Source: DATKDF01 sp963752045
GTDB taxonomy: Bacteria; Acidobacteriota; Vicinamibacteria; Vicinamibacterales; SCN-69-37
NCBI GenBank assembly: GCA_963752045.1
Contig: CAVVWN010000008.1
Coordinates: 248,001 to 312,000 of the forward strand
Direction: 5' to 3'
Length of the DNA: 64,000 nucleotides
How positions within the stretch are numbered: the stretch's first letter is position 1; each line of letters opens with the position of its first letter. Positions 25,633 through 34,494 of this stretch are shown here, piece after piece. Position numbers and translations under genes: made by a program. Under the pieces are notes generated by a model, which worked only from the letters and a program-made list of their open reading frames with translations, did not search any database and was not told where the DNA came from.

Positions 25633-27765
25633 ATGTCATTTCTGGCGCCCCTCTTCTTCCTCGGGCTCGCGGCGATCGCCGTGCCGATTCTCGTGCATCT
25701 CATCGAGCGCGAGCGGAAGGACATCGTCGAGTTCCCGTCGCTCATGTTCATCGAGAAGGTGCCGTACCAGTCCGTCGAGCGGCGGCGCATCCACAACTGG
25801 TGGCTGCTCCTCATGCGGGCCGGCGCGATGGCCCTGGTGGTGGCGGCGTTTGCGCGTCCGTTCCTCACCGTCGACCCGGTGGCGGCTGCCGGCGCGGCCA
25901 CCGGTGCGCGCGAGGTGGTCATTCTCCTCGACCGGTCGGCCAGCATGGGGTACGGCGACGTGTGGGAACGCGCGAAAACCGAAGCCCTGCGCGTGGTCGA
26001 CGGGCTGGGCGGCGCCGATCAGGGCACGCTCGTCTTGTTCGGCACCGGTGCCGAAGAGACGGTTCGCGCCACGAGCGACCGGAGCCAGCTCGAATCCGCG
26101 ATCGCCAACGCGGAGGTGTCCGCCTACGCCACGCGATTCGCGCCCGCCCTGCGCCTGGCGCAGAGCCTGCTGCTGCGATCCGCGCTCCCGCGCCGCGAGG
26201 TCGTGCTCATCAGCGACTTCCAGAAGGCCGGGTGGGAGCGCCGTGAGGAGATCGGGTTGCCGGAAGGCGCGACGATCACGCCCATTTCGGTCGGCGAGCC
26301 CGGTCCCTCGGACTTCTCGGTCAGCTCCGTCGCTTTTCAACGGGGCTCGTTCTCCGGCGAGGAGCGCGTCGCCGTCGTGGCTGGACTCACCAATCGCGGC
26401 GCGGCCCCGGTGACGAACCTGGCCGTCACGCTCGAGCTCGACGGCCGCGTGGTCGGGAGCCAGGCCGTGTCGATCGAGCCGAACGCGTCCGCGTCGGTGA
26501 CCTTTCCGCCCGTCACCGTGGCGGAAGCCAACGTCCGCGGCACGGTTGCGGCCGGGACGGACGACCTGTCGGCCAATAACACGTTCCGTTTCGTGCTGTC
26601 GCCGAGCCGCCCGTTGTCGGTGCTCGTCATTCAGGGCGAGGGCACGACCATGACCGGCGCCGGCAGTCCGAGCCTGTTTCTCACGACGGCACTCGAAACG
26701 AGCCAGGCGCCGCCCTTTGCCGTGGAAGTGCTGACGTCGGCGCGCGTGACGCCGCAGGCGCTCGCCGGACGGTCGGTCGTCGTGCTGAACAACGCGACGT
26801 CGCTCTCGACCGAGGTCGACACCCTGCTCGCGCGGTTCGTCAACCAGGGCGGCGGGCTGTTCGTCGTGCTCGGCGAGCGGTCGCCTTGGAGCGCCGCCGA
26901 CGCGCCCCTGCTTCCCGGTGCGCTCGGCGGCATCACGGATCGGCCGGCCGTCGGTGGCGGCACGCTCGGCTTTCTCGACTACAGCCATCCGGTGTTCGAC
27001 CAGTTCAAGGATCCCCGCAACGGTAATTTCGCCACGACGCGCGTCTATCGGTACCGCCAGCTGACACCGGCGCCCGACGACCACGTGCTCGCGCGCTTCG
27101 ACGACGGCGCCGCGGCCGTCGTCGAACGCCGGGTCGGCGCCGGCCACGTCATCGCCTGGACGAGCACGGTCGACCGCGAATGGAACAACTTCCCGAGCCA
27201 GCACCTCTTCGTACCCGTCATGCACGACGTCATGCGGTACCTGTCGCAGTACGAGGAGCCGGCAGCGTGGCAGACGGTGGGTGGCATGCTGGACGTCTCT
27301 CAGCCGGTGGCCGCGGCGGTGCGCGAGGGAGCGGTCACGTCCGCCCCTGGCGACGCCACGGGCGTCATCATGACGCCCTCCGGCGATCAGGTCTCGTTCG
27401 GGGCGACCGGAGCATCGGCCGTCGAGCTTGCCGAGCAGGGGTTCTACTCGGTCCGCCTTCAGGGAAGTGCGGATCGGAGGCCGTTTGCCGTGGCCGTCAA
27501 TCTCGACCCGGCCGAATCGGACCTCGCGGCCATTCCCCCTCAGGAATTCGCGACGTCGGCCACCGGCCAGGCCGCCGCTGTGGTCGGTCCCGGACAGTCG
27601 CTCGAGCAGCCAGAACTCACGCCGGCTGACCTCGAGCGGCGCCAGTCGTCATGGTGGTTTCTGTTCGTGGCCGGCGCGGCGCTGCTGCTCGGGGAGGCCG
27701 TTCTCTCCAATCGGCTGTCTAAAGGCATGAGCCGGGGTGTGGGCCGGGCGGCGGCAAGGGTGTAA
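25633..27765 (+). CDS. BatA-type VWA membrane protein
   Basis: 710 residues. The N-terminal BatA/double-TM module (SFLAPLFFLGLAAIAVPILV, then HNWWLLLMRAGAMALVVAAF) is followed by a VWA domain with MIDAS LLDRSASMGYGD (about 98-109), a CARDB/Ig-like region, an amidotransferase-like segment (RFVNQGGGLFVVLGERSPW), and a C-terminal TM (about 677-697, WFLFVAGAALLLGEAVL). It starts 3 bp after the DUF58 gene. With the first gene of the block it supplies two large VWA membrane proteins to the MoxR/DUF58 system. Confidence 0.9.
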   Translation: MSFLAPLFFLGLAAIAVPILVHLIERERKDIVEFPSLMFIEKVPYQSVERRRIHNWWLLLMRAGAMALVVAAFARPFLTVDPVAAAGAATGAREVVILLDRSASMGYGDVWERAKTEALRVVDGLGGADQGTLVLFGTGAEETVRATSDRSQLESAIANAEVSAYATRFAPALRLAQSLLLRSALPRREVVLISDFQKAGWERREEIGLPEGATITPISVGEPGPSDFSVSSVAFQRGSFSGEERVAVVAGLTNRGAAPVTNLAVTLELDGRVVGSQAVSIEPNASASVTFPPVTVAEANVRGTVAAGTDDLSANNTFRFVLSPSRPLSVLVIQGEGTTMTGAGSPSLFLTTALETSQAPPFAVEVLTSARVTPQALAGRSVVVLNNATSLSTEVDTLLARFVNQGGGLFVVLGERSPWSAADAPLLPGALGGITDRPAVGGGTLGFLDYSHPVFDQFKDPRNGNFATTRVYRYRQLTPAPDDHVLARFDDGAAAVVERRVGAGHVIAWTSTVDREWNNFPSQHLFVPVMHDVMRYLSQYEEPAAWQTVGGMLDVSQPVAAAVREGAVTSAPGDATGVIMTPSGDQVSFGATGASAVELAEQGFYSVRLQGSADRRPFAVAVNLDPAESDLAAIPPQEFATSATGQAAAVVGPGQSLEQPELTPADLERRQSSWWFLFVAGAALLLGEAVLSNRLSKGMSRGVGRAAARV

Positions 27766-27788
27766 GCTCAGAGCACGGGAGTCATCCA

Positions 27789-30700
27789 ATGCAGACACGA
27801 CCGGGCGCCAGCCGGGAGCTGGTAGACGTCATCGCCAAGGTCCGCAACCGCTGGCGGACCCGCCAGTTGCTCACGGGCGGCGTGGCGATCATGGGTGGCG
27901 GCCTGCTGGCCGTGGTTCTCGCCTCCTGGGGGCTCCAGTACTTCAAGTTCAGTCCGGCCTCGGTGACGGCCTTCCGGGTGATCACGCTCGGGCTGCTGGC
28001 CGGGCTCGTCGTCTGGTGGGGTATCCGGCCGATGCGGCGCCGGGTGACCGACGTGCAGGTCGCGCTGTACTGCGAAGAGTACGATCCGAGCCTGCAGGCT
28101 GCGATCCTGGCGGCCGTGGCCGCCCAGCAGTCCACTGACGTGCCTGCGGTGATCGTCGACCGGATGGTCGAACAGGCCATCGAGAAGGCCCGGTCACTCG
28201 ACGGCGGCCGTGCCGTGGGGCGAACCGGAATGCGGCGCACGGCGGCCGTGCTCGCCGGTGTGGCCACGACTGCCGTGCTCACGCTCATCATCGGCCCGGA
28301 GTTCGTCAGGCAAGGCGCGTCGGCGCTGTTCGTGCTCTCGAGAAGTGCCGAGGCGGCCAGTCCCTATGCGATTGCCGTCGAGCCGGGCGATGTCGAGATC
28401 CCCAAGGGCTCCGACCAGTCGATCAAGGCCAGGCTGGCGGGCTTCCGGTCGAACGACGTGCTCCTGATGATTCGGCCGGAAGGCGGGAGCGAATTCGAGC
28501 AGCGCCCGCTCGTTCCGGCCGGTGACGCGGCTGCGTTCGAGGGCATGCTGTTCGACGTAGCCGAAGTACTCGATTACTACGTCGAGGCCGACGGCGTGCG
28601 GTCGCCCACCTACCGCATGACGGTCGTGGAGTTGCCGGCGGTCGAAACGCTGCAGCTCGAGTACATCTTCCCGGCCTACACGGGCCTGCCGCCGCAGCAG
28701 ATCGAGTTCGGCGGCGACATCGCCGCGATTCAAGGCACTGAAGTGCGCGTGAAAATCACGCCCACCATGACGACGCCGGCCGGCCGGCTGAAGCTCGATC
28801 CGGAGGCCACGGTCGATCTCGCCGTCGAGGCCGACGGAACGCTCACCGGGTCGTTCAGAATCGAGAAGGACGGGTTCTACCGGGTGGAGCTCGACGGCTC
28901 GCGCGGCGAGCGCGTCGAGGCCTCGCCGCTCTACACGATCGACGTCATCGAAGATCAGGCGCCCACCGTGTCGTTCGACAAGCCGAAGCGCGACGTGTCG
29001 GCAAGCGCGCTCGAAGAAGTGTTCCTGCAGGCGCGCGCCGACGACGACTTCGGCGTCAAGTCGCTCGACCTCGTCTACTCGATCAACGGTGGCGATGAGA
29101 AGACCGTCTCGCTCTATGGCGCTCGCGCCATGACCGAAGTGAGCGGTTCGCACACGATGTACCTCGAGGAGCTCGGTGTCGAGCCGGGCGACTTCATCGC
29201 CTACTACGCCCGGGCGACCGACAACAACAGCGTCGGTGGCGGCAAGTCCACGGCGAGCGACATCTACTTCGTGAAAGTCCTGCCGTTCACACGGGATTTC
29301 CGGCAGGCCCAGTCGCAGGAAGGCGGCGGGGGCGGCGGCGGAGGCGGCGGCGAGAACCAGAGTGGCGTCGGCGCGCTTTCCGAACAGCAGCGCCAGGTCA
29401 TCTCGGCCACGTTCAACGTGGAGCGCGATCGCGAGAAGACGCCACCTGACAAGTTCAAGGAAGACGCCGTGTTCCTCGGCCTCTCGCAGGCGCGGCTTCG
29501 CGAGGAGGTCGAGACGATCCGCCAGCAGATGCTCCAGCGGCTCGAGGGCGACGAGACATTCAGGCAGATTGCCGAGCTGCTGCCCAAGGCTGCCGACGAG
29601 ATGGCGAAGGCCGAGGCCGAGCTCGAGAAGGGGCGCACCAAGGCCGCGCTCGCCCCTGAACAGCGGGCCCTCAAGCACCTGCAGGACGCCGAGCAGCTCT
29701 ACGAGCTCGAGGTGCGGCAGCGCCAGCAGCAGGGCGGCGGTGGCGGCGGGGGCGGCGGCCAGCAGATGGCCGAGGACCTGGCCGATCTGTTCCAGCTCGA
29801 GCTCGACCGGATGGCGAACCAGTACGAGCTGCAGCAGCAGGCGCAGGCCCAGTCGACCGAGCAGCAGATCGACGAGCTCGCCGACAAGCTCCGCGAGCTC
29901 GCGCGTCGTCAGCTCGAGCAGGCTGAGCAGCAGCGCCGGGCACGGGCGCAGCAGGGCGGCGGATCGGGCGGTGACGGCCAGCGTGCCCTTGCCGACCAGA
30001 TCGAGCAGATGGCCCGGGAGCTCGAACAGCTTCAGCGCGAGGCCCAGCGCCAGGGGCAGCAGCGTCAGGACCTGGCCGATGCCGCCCAGCGGCTGCAGCA
30101 GGCCGCCAGCTCGATGCGTCAGTCGGCGGCCACCGGCGCGCAGGATGGCGGGGCCCAGGCACAGCAGGCTTACCAGCGGCTCGAGGAAGCGCAGAAGCTC
30201 CTGGAGCAGATGCAGAACGAGCGCTCGTCGAGCACCGTCCAGGATGCCATGCGTGAGGCCGAGGACATCGTGCGCGAGCAGCAGCAGATCTCAGCCGACG
30301 TCCAGGGTCTCGCCCAGACGACCGGGACCCAGCGTGAAGCGCAGACACAGCAGTTGAGCGAGCGCAAGGACGCGTTGGGGGAGCGTGTCGGCAACCTCGA
30401 GCGGCAGCTCCAGCAATTGGGAAGCCAGGCCCTCTCGAACGACCAGCGCGAAACGGCGCGAGAGCTTCAGGAAGCGGCGCGCACGGTTCGCGAAGAACAG
30501 ATCAGAGAGATCATCGAGTGGTCCAAGCGGACGATGGGGGCCAATCCCCAGCAGTCGAGGGCGGTCGAGAACGAGATCAGCGGCGACTTGCAGACGCTCC
30601 GCGACAGAATCGGCGAGGCCACCGAGGCCATGGAGCGCGACAGGGCCGGGCAGGCGGGCGATCAGGCGCTGCAATCCACGCGCGACCTGTTGCGCGGTGT

Positions 30701-31571
30701 CCAGTCGATGGCCGAGCAGACCCGGCAGCAGGGCGAGCAAGGCCAGCAAGGCGACCAAGGTCAGCAGGGCCAGCAGGGTCAGCAAGGTCAGCAAGGTCAG
30801 CAGGGCCAGCAGGGTCAGCAGGGCCAGCAGGGTCAGCAAGGTCAGCAGGGTCAGCAAGGTCAGCAAGGTCAGCAGGGTCAGCAAGGTCAGCAAGGTCAGC
30901 AGGGCCAGCAAGGCCAGCAAGGCCAGCAAGGCCAGCAAGGCCAGCAAGGCCAGCAGGGTCAGCAGGGTCAGCAAGGCCAGCAGGGCCAGCAGGGTCAGCA
31001 GGGTCAGCAGGGTCAGCAAGGTCAGCAGGGTCAGGGTGGTCAGCAGGGCCAGGGCGGTCGGGGCGGCCGGCAGGGCGGTCAGCAGCCAGGCCAGATGCGT
31101 CTCGGTGACGAAGGCCAGCGTGGCCAGGGCGATCCGCAGGGTGGCCAGATGAACCCTGGAGGCCAGAACGCGAACCGGAACGTCGGAGATGCTCGTGGCG
31201 GCATCAATCCCCAGGACGCTCGGAACATGCGCAACCAGGCCGGCGAGTTCGTGCGCGACGCCCAGGCGCTACGCAACCTCATGGGGCAGGCGGGGCTCGC
31301 CGAGGACGTGCGCGCCGTCGATGACCTGATCCGCTCGCTTCGCCAGCTCGAGAGCGGCCAGGCCTACGACAACCTCGATAACTTGCAGCAACTCCAGACT
31401 GCCGCGTTGACCAAGGCGCAGCAGCTCGAGCTCAACCTGCGCAAGCGCCTCGACACCGGGAACGATCAGCTGTTCCTGTCCGGCTCAGAGGACGTGCCGC
31501 CGCAGTTCAGGAGCCTGATCGAGGAGTACTACCGCCGGTTGTCGAAGAAGACTGCAGGCGGCGGGGAGTAG
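27789..31571 (+). CDS. DUF4175-like membrane protein with long Gln-Gly repeat
   Basis: 1,260 residues. Three TM helices near the N-terminus (about 34-54, 62-82, 153-172), a beta-rich extracytoplasmic region with YIFPAYTGLPPQ and DDFGVKSLDLVYSI, then from about residue 500 a long Gln/Glu/Ala-rich coiled-coil region interrupted by poly-Gly runs. A (GQQ)n tract at about residues 981-1085 precedes a more ordered C-terminal segment with MRNQAGEFVRDAQALRNLM. This order is that of DUF4175 proteins at the end of MoxR/DUF58/BatA clusters. Function unknown. The final 65 bp overlap the 3' end of the dacB gene on the other strand. Confidence 0.85.
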   Translation: MQTRPGASRELVDVIAKVRNRWRTRQLLTGGVAIMGGGLLAVVLASWGLQYFKFSPASVTAFRVITLGLLAGLVVWWGIRPMRRRVTDVQVALYCEEYDPSLQAAILAAVAAQQSTDVPAVIVDRMVEQAIEKARSLDGGRAVGRTGMRRTAAVLAGVATTAVLTLIIGPEFVRQGASALFVLSRSAEAASPYAIAVEPGDVEIPKGSDQSIKARLAGFRSNDVLLMIRPEGGSEFEQRPLVPAGDAAAFEGMLFDVAEVLDYYVEADGVRSPTYRMTVVELPAVETLQLEYIFPAYTGLPPQQIEFGGDIAAIQGTEVRVKITPTMTTPAGRLKLDPEATVDLAVEADGTLTGSFRIEKDGFYRVELDGSRGERVEASPLYTIDVIEDQAPTVSFDKPKRDVSASALEEVFLQARADDDFGVKSLDLVYSINGGDEKTVSLYGARAMTEVSGSHTMYLEELGVEPGDFIAYYARATDNNSVGGGKSTASDIYFVKVLPFTRDFRQAQSQEGGGGGGGGGGENQSGVGALSEQQRQVISATFNVERDREKTPPDKFKEDAVFLGLSQARLREEVETIRQQMLQRLEGDETFRQIAELLPKAADEMAKAEAELEKGRTKAALAPEQRALKHLQDAEQLYELEVRQRQQQGGGGGGGGGQQMAEDLADLFQLELDRMANQYELQQQAQAQSTEQQIDELADKLRELARRQLEQAEQQRRARAQQGGGSGGDGQRALADQIEQMARELEQLQREAQRQGQQRQDLADAAQRLQQAASSMRQSAATGAQDGGAQAQQAYQRLEEAQKLLEQMQNERSSSTVQDAMREAEDIVREQQQISADVQGLAQTTGTQREAQTQQLSERKDALGERVGNLERQLQQLGSQALSNDQRETARELQEAARTVREEQIREIIEWSKRTMGANPQQSRAVENEISGDLQTLRDRIGEATEAMERDRAGQAGDQALQSTRDLLRGVQSMAEQTRQQGEQGQQGDQGQQGQQGQQGQQGQQGQQGQQGQQGQQGQQGQQGQQGQQGQQGQQGQQGQQGQQGQQGQQGQQGQQGQQGQQGQQGQQGQQGQQGQQGQQGQGGQQGQGGRGGRQGGQQPGQMRLGDEGQRGQGDPQGGQMNPGGQNANRNVGDARGGINPQDARNMRNQAGEFVRDAQALRNLMGQAGLAEDVRAVDDLIRSLRQLESGQAYDNLDNLQQLQTAALTKAQQLELNLRKRLDTGNDQLFLSGSEDVPPQFRSLIEEYYRRLSKKTAGGGE
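30730..31050 (+). repeat. 9-bp coding repeat GG(T/C)CAGCA(A/G), encoding Gly-Gln-Gln
   Basis: More than 30 tandem copies of a 9-bp unit inside the DUF4175-like gene. Copies vary only at synonymous positions (GGT/GGC, CAA/CAG), so protein sequence is preserved while DNA has drifted slightly. The unit keeps frame whatever the copy number. Confidence 0.95.
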
Positions 31572-33066
31572 CCTCGGCGGCGCGCTGGTCGAGGAGCCTT
31601 TCGAGCGCGCGCTCGACGACTGCGTCGACCTCGGCGCTTGGCGCCGTGAAGTGGTTGGCGATGATCGAGAAGACGAGTTTCTCGCCTGAGGGCCTGTCGA
31701 GGTAGCCGGAAAGCGACCGCACATTGGCGATCGTGCCGGTCTTGGCCTGGACGTGCCGGGCGAGCGCCGTATCGCGCATGCGCGAGCCGAGCGTGCCGTC
31801 GTGGCCGGCCACAGGCAGCGTGGCCAGGAAGCGCCCGCGGTGCTGGTCGCTCTCCCACATGTGCTTCAGAATCCCGACGATGGCGTTCGCCGTGACGTAG
31901 TTGTACCGCGAGAGCCCGGACCCGTCGTAGACGACCACGGCGTCTCGTGCAATCCCCCACGACTCCAGCGTGTCTCTGACGGCCCTCCGGCCGGCGTTCT
32001 CCGATCCGGTCCCCGTCGTTGCCAGGCCGATGGCCTTGAGGAAGGTCTCGGCGTAGAAGTTCTGGCTGACCTTCATGAGATGGCCGGAGAGCGACTCGAG
32101 TGACGGCGACTGGTGGCGCGCGACCACGCGCCGCTCGCCCTCTGCAATGGGCGACTCGAGGTCGTCGATGTCCCAGGCACCGCCGCCGACGATGATGCCG
32201 CGGTCACCAAGCGCGTCAGCCAGGCCCCGGGCGAAAAAGAGCGTGGGACTGTCGACCGCGGTCGTGCGCGTCATCTCGCTCGCGCCGGCTGCGACCCGGC
32301 CCCGTGCGACCAGCTGCTGGCTGCCGGGCGCTCGCTGCACCGACAGCGTCCCGCGCGCGCCGGCCTCCGCGGTCGCAACGTCGCTTGTTACCTGGAACCC
32401 GTGCCCGGGTGGCGTGACGAGCACGCGCGCCGGCGCGCCCTCGGCCGCGCCGGGCAGAGCCCGGATGACGGCGACGTTCTCGTTGTAGCTGAGCGCCCCG
32501 GACGGGGCCGAGTAGGCCGCCGTCAGGTTGTCCCACGCCCACCCGGCGCCCCGGCCCTCGTCCTCGAACGCGTCATCGTCGCCGATGATTCGCCCGTTGA
32601 CGCGGCGGATGCCGGCCTCGCGCAGGGCGAGCACCCACGTCGAGAAGAGCGGGGAAGCTCCTGCATCGAGCGATCCGATTGAGGGGTCTCCGCCGCCGAC
32701 CACGACGAGGTCGCCGTCGAGCACGCCGTCCCGTATGGTGCCCGCGGCCTCGAGCCGTGTTTCGAAACGGTAGTCCCAGCCCAGTCGCTCGGCGGCAACC
32801 GCGAGCGTCACGAGCTTCATGTTCGAGGCGGGTATGACGTGCCGGTCGGCGTTCTGCTCGTAGAGGACCTGGCCGGTCGCGAGCGACTCAATCCGGACGC
32901 CGACGAGCGCGCGGTCGAAAATCGGGTCTGCGAAGATGGCGTCGAGGTCGGACGAGAGCTCGTGCCCGGGATCTGGCGACTGCGCGAGGGCCGCCGGACC
33001 GGGCGCCGCCTGGCTCGCGATGGCCGCGAGCGCCACGGCGGCGAGGCGGCTCAGGGCAGGTCTCAC
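31507..33066 (-). CDS. dacB: D-alanyl-D-alanine carboxypeptidase/endopeptidase (PBP4, S13 family)
   Basis: Periplasmic peptidoglycan peptidase. 519 residues with signal peptide (about 1-29), catalytic Ser in ASNMK (S81, K84), SYNEN as the second motif, and QAKTGT as the KTG box. LSYNENVAVIR, VYDGSGLSRYNYV and LPVAGHDGTLGSRM are typical of S13 enzymes. The last residues (TPRRLQSSSTTGGSTPRSGS) are encoded within the DUF4175 gene on the opposite strand, giving a 65-bp convergent overlap, so the native stop may have been lost or the tail recently acquired. Its start overlaps the DUF4340 stop by 4 bases, making it the last gene of the minus-strand Gld-type operon. Confidence 0.92.
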   Translation of the reverse strand: MRPALSRLAAVALAAIASQAAPGPAALAQSPDPGHELSSDLDAIFADPIFDRALVGVRIESLATGQVLYEQNADRHVIPASNMKLVTLAVAAERLGWDYRFETRLEAAGTIRDGVLDGDLVVVGGGDPSIGSLDAGASPLFSTWVLALREAGIRRVNGRIIGDDDAFEDEGRGAGWAWDNLTAAYSAPSGALSYNENVAVIRALPGAAEGAPARVLVTPPGHGFQVTSDVATAEAGARGTLSVQRAPGSQQLVARGRVAAGASEMTRTTAVDSPTLFFARGLADALGDRGIIVGGGAWDIDDLESPIAEGERRVVARHQSPSLESLSGHLMKVSQNFYAETFLKAIGLATTGTGSENAGRRAVRDTLESWGIARDAVVVYDGSGLSRYNYVTANAIVGILKHMWESDQHRGRFLATLPVAGHDGTLGSRMRDTALARHVQAKTGTIANVRSLSGYLDRPSGEKLVFSIIANHFTAPSAEVDAVVERALERLLDQRAAEATPRRLQSSSTTGGSTPRSGS

Positions 33067-34454
33067 TGGCCGCCCGTGATTTCCTTGTACAGGGACAGCG
33101 CGCGGTCGAAATCAGCCGTGGAGACGACCGCCGCCCCCGGCTCTCCCGCGCGGATGGCATGGACGACGTCACCAGACTTGCGGAAGACGACGCGCTCCTC
33201 GGTTGGCGAGGCCTCGTCGCCGAACCTGGCCGTGATCACGACCTCCTCTCCGCCCGCATGCGGCCGTTCGGCAAACGACTCGGCGCGCAGGTTGGACAGC
33301 GTCGTGAGCATGTCGGTGAGCTTCGTCTGGTCCACGTCCCGTTCTGACGGTGCGGTCTGCTTCCACGTGTCGGCCGCTGGCGCGGCCTCCTCGGCCGTCG
33401 CGGCAGCCGGCATTTTGCGGAACGTGGCGGACGTGCCTCCCGCGGTGACGTCCATGCCGACGGCCGTGAACGAGCGGAACGCGAAGAGGTCCTTGGACCG
33501 GAGGTCGTCGGCCTTCTTGGTCAAGTCGTCGACGAGCGACGACTCGACGGTGAACACGATGGGCCGCGACAGGTCGCGCGCGTAGCGCGCCGTGCCTTCG
33601 TGCGTGCCGCCGATGGCGAGCGTGGCGCGGGCCGAGCCGGTGCCGATGTGCACGACGACGTCCGGCCGGTCGAGCCCGAACCGGCCGAGCTCGGCCGGCG
33701 TCGGTTCGGCGGTCGAGGCGCCCTCGGCTGCCGGCTCGATCGACTGCATGCGGGCCTGGAACAGCCGGCCCACCAGTCCGTCCACCGTGCTGTAGTCGGC
33801 CGCCGCGTCGATTGGATCGCTCACGCGCCAGTCGTCACCTGACTTCGTCAACCTCACCGCCGGTCCCTCAGCCGGCTCGAGCGATATCGAGTCCACCGCA
33901 TCGCGGGCGAACTTGAGCACGCTCTTGTCGCGCAGGTCGAACGTCGTCTTGTTGAGCGAATCTTCGATGTACGAGGCAATCAGAAAGAGCCTGGGATTCC
34001 CGTCGACCCTGGCGTAGAGATCCGAGCCGGTGGGGGTGCGCTCGCCAATCTGGAGGCGGCGCCAGGTGGTTTCGCCGGCGACCTTGAAGGCGACAGTCAG
34101 ACGAGCCGGGTCGAGGCCGTACGGCTCGACCGACGCCGGGTTTTCGTCGACCGTGCGGTCCGACTCGAGTGATTCAATGGTGGACACGAGTGAGCTCACG
34201 GCGCTCGAGTCGGCCTCGATCGCGGCCGGTTCGACGATCTGCCACACGTCGCTGGCCTTGCGCGCCGTCGTCGTCTCTCCCGAGGTCGTCTCGACGCGGA
34301 CCTCTTCTATCGTCCCGGTCTCGATCGCGAACACTTTCTCGCCGGCCACGACCGACGCGCCGGCCGGGTCGCGCCTGGACTCGACAAAGTAGATGTAGGC
34401 CCCGAGACCAAGGGCCACGACCAGCAGCACCAGGAAGGAACGACCACCTCTCAT
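33063..34454 (-). CDS. DUF4340 domain-containing protein
   Basis: 463 residues, one N-terminal membrane anchor (about 6-24, FLVLLVVALGLGAYIYFVES) and repeated DUF4340 modules outside the cytoplasm. Two consecutive units are visible, for example SDVWQIVEPAAIEADSSAVS and GDDWRVSDPIDAAADYSTVD with similar following segments. DUF4340 genes regularly follow GldG-type ABC genes, as here. ATG 34454 starts at MRGGRSFL. A longer frame upstream lacks family sequence and overlaps gldG. Function unknown, presumably an extracytoplasmic partner of the ABC system. Confidence 0.85.
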   Translation of the reverse strand: MRGGRSFLVLLVVALGLGAYIYFVESRRDPAGASVVAGEKVFAIETGTIEEVRVETTSGETTTARKASDVWQIVEPAAIEADSSAVSSLVSTIESLESDRTVDENPASVEPYGLDPARLTVAFKVAGETTWRRLQIGERTPTGSDLYARVDGNPRLFLIASYIEDSLNKTTFDLRDKSVLKFARDAVDSISLEPAEGPAVRLTKSGDDWRVSDPIDAAADYSTVDGLVGRLFQARMQSIEPAAEGASTAEPTPAELGRFGLDRPDVVVHIGTGSARATLAIGGTHEGTARYARDLSRPIVFTVESSLVDDLTKKADDLRSKDLFAFRSFTAVGMDVTAGGTSATFRKMPAAATAEEAAPAADTWKQTAPSERDVDQTKLTDMLTTLSNLRAESFAERPHAGGEEVVITARFGDEASPTEERVVFRKSGDVVHAIRAGEPGAAVVSTADFDRALSLYKEITGGQ

Positions 34455-34494
34455 AACGTCAGTAACCTCTGCCGGCTCGCGGCTTCCGAGCAGC

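Noticed and set aside
30291..31019. Leu/Thr/Ala-repeat frame on the minus strand that looks like a membrane protein
   Set aside because: It is the complement of the Gly-Gln-Gln coding repeat of the DUF4175 gene; hydrophobicity is an artefact of the repeat.
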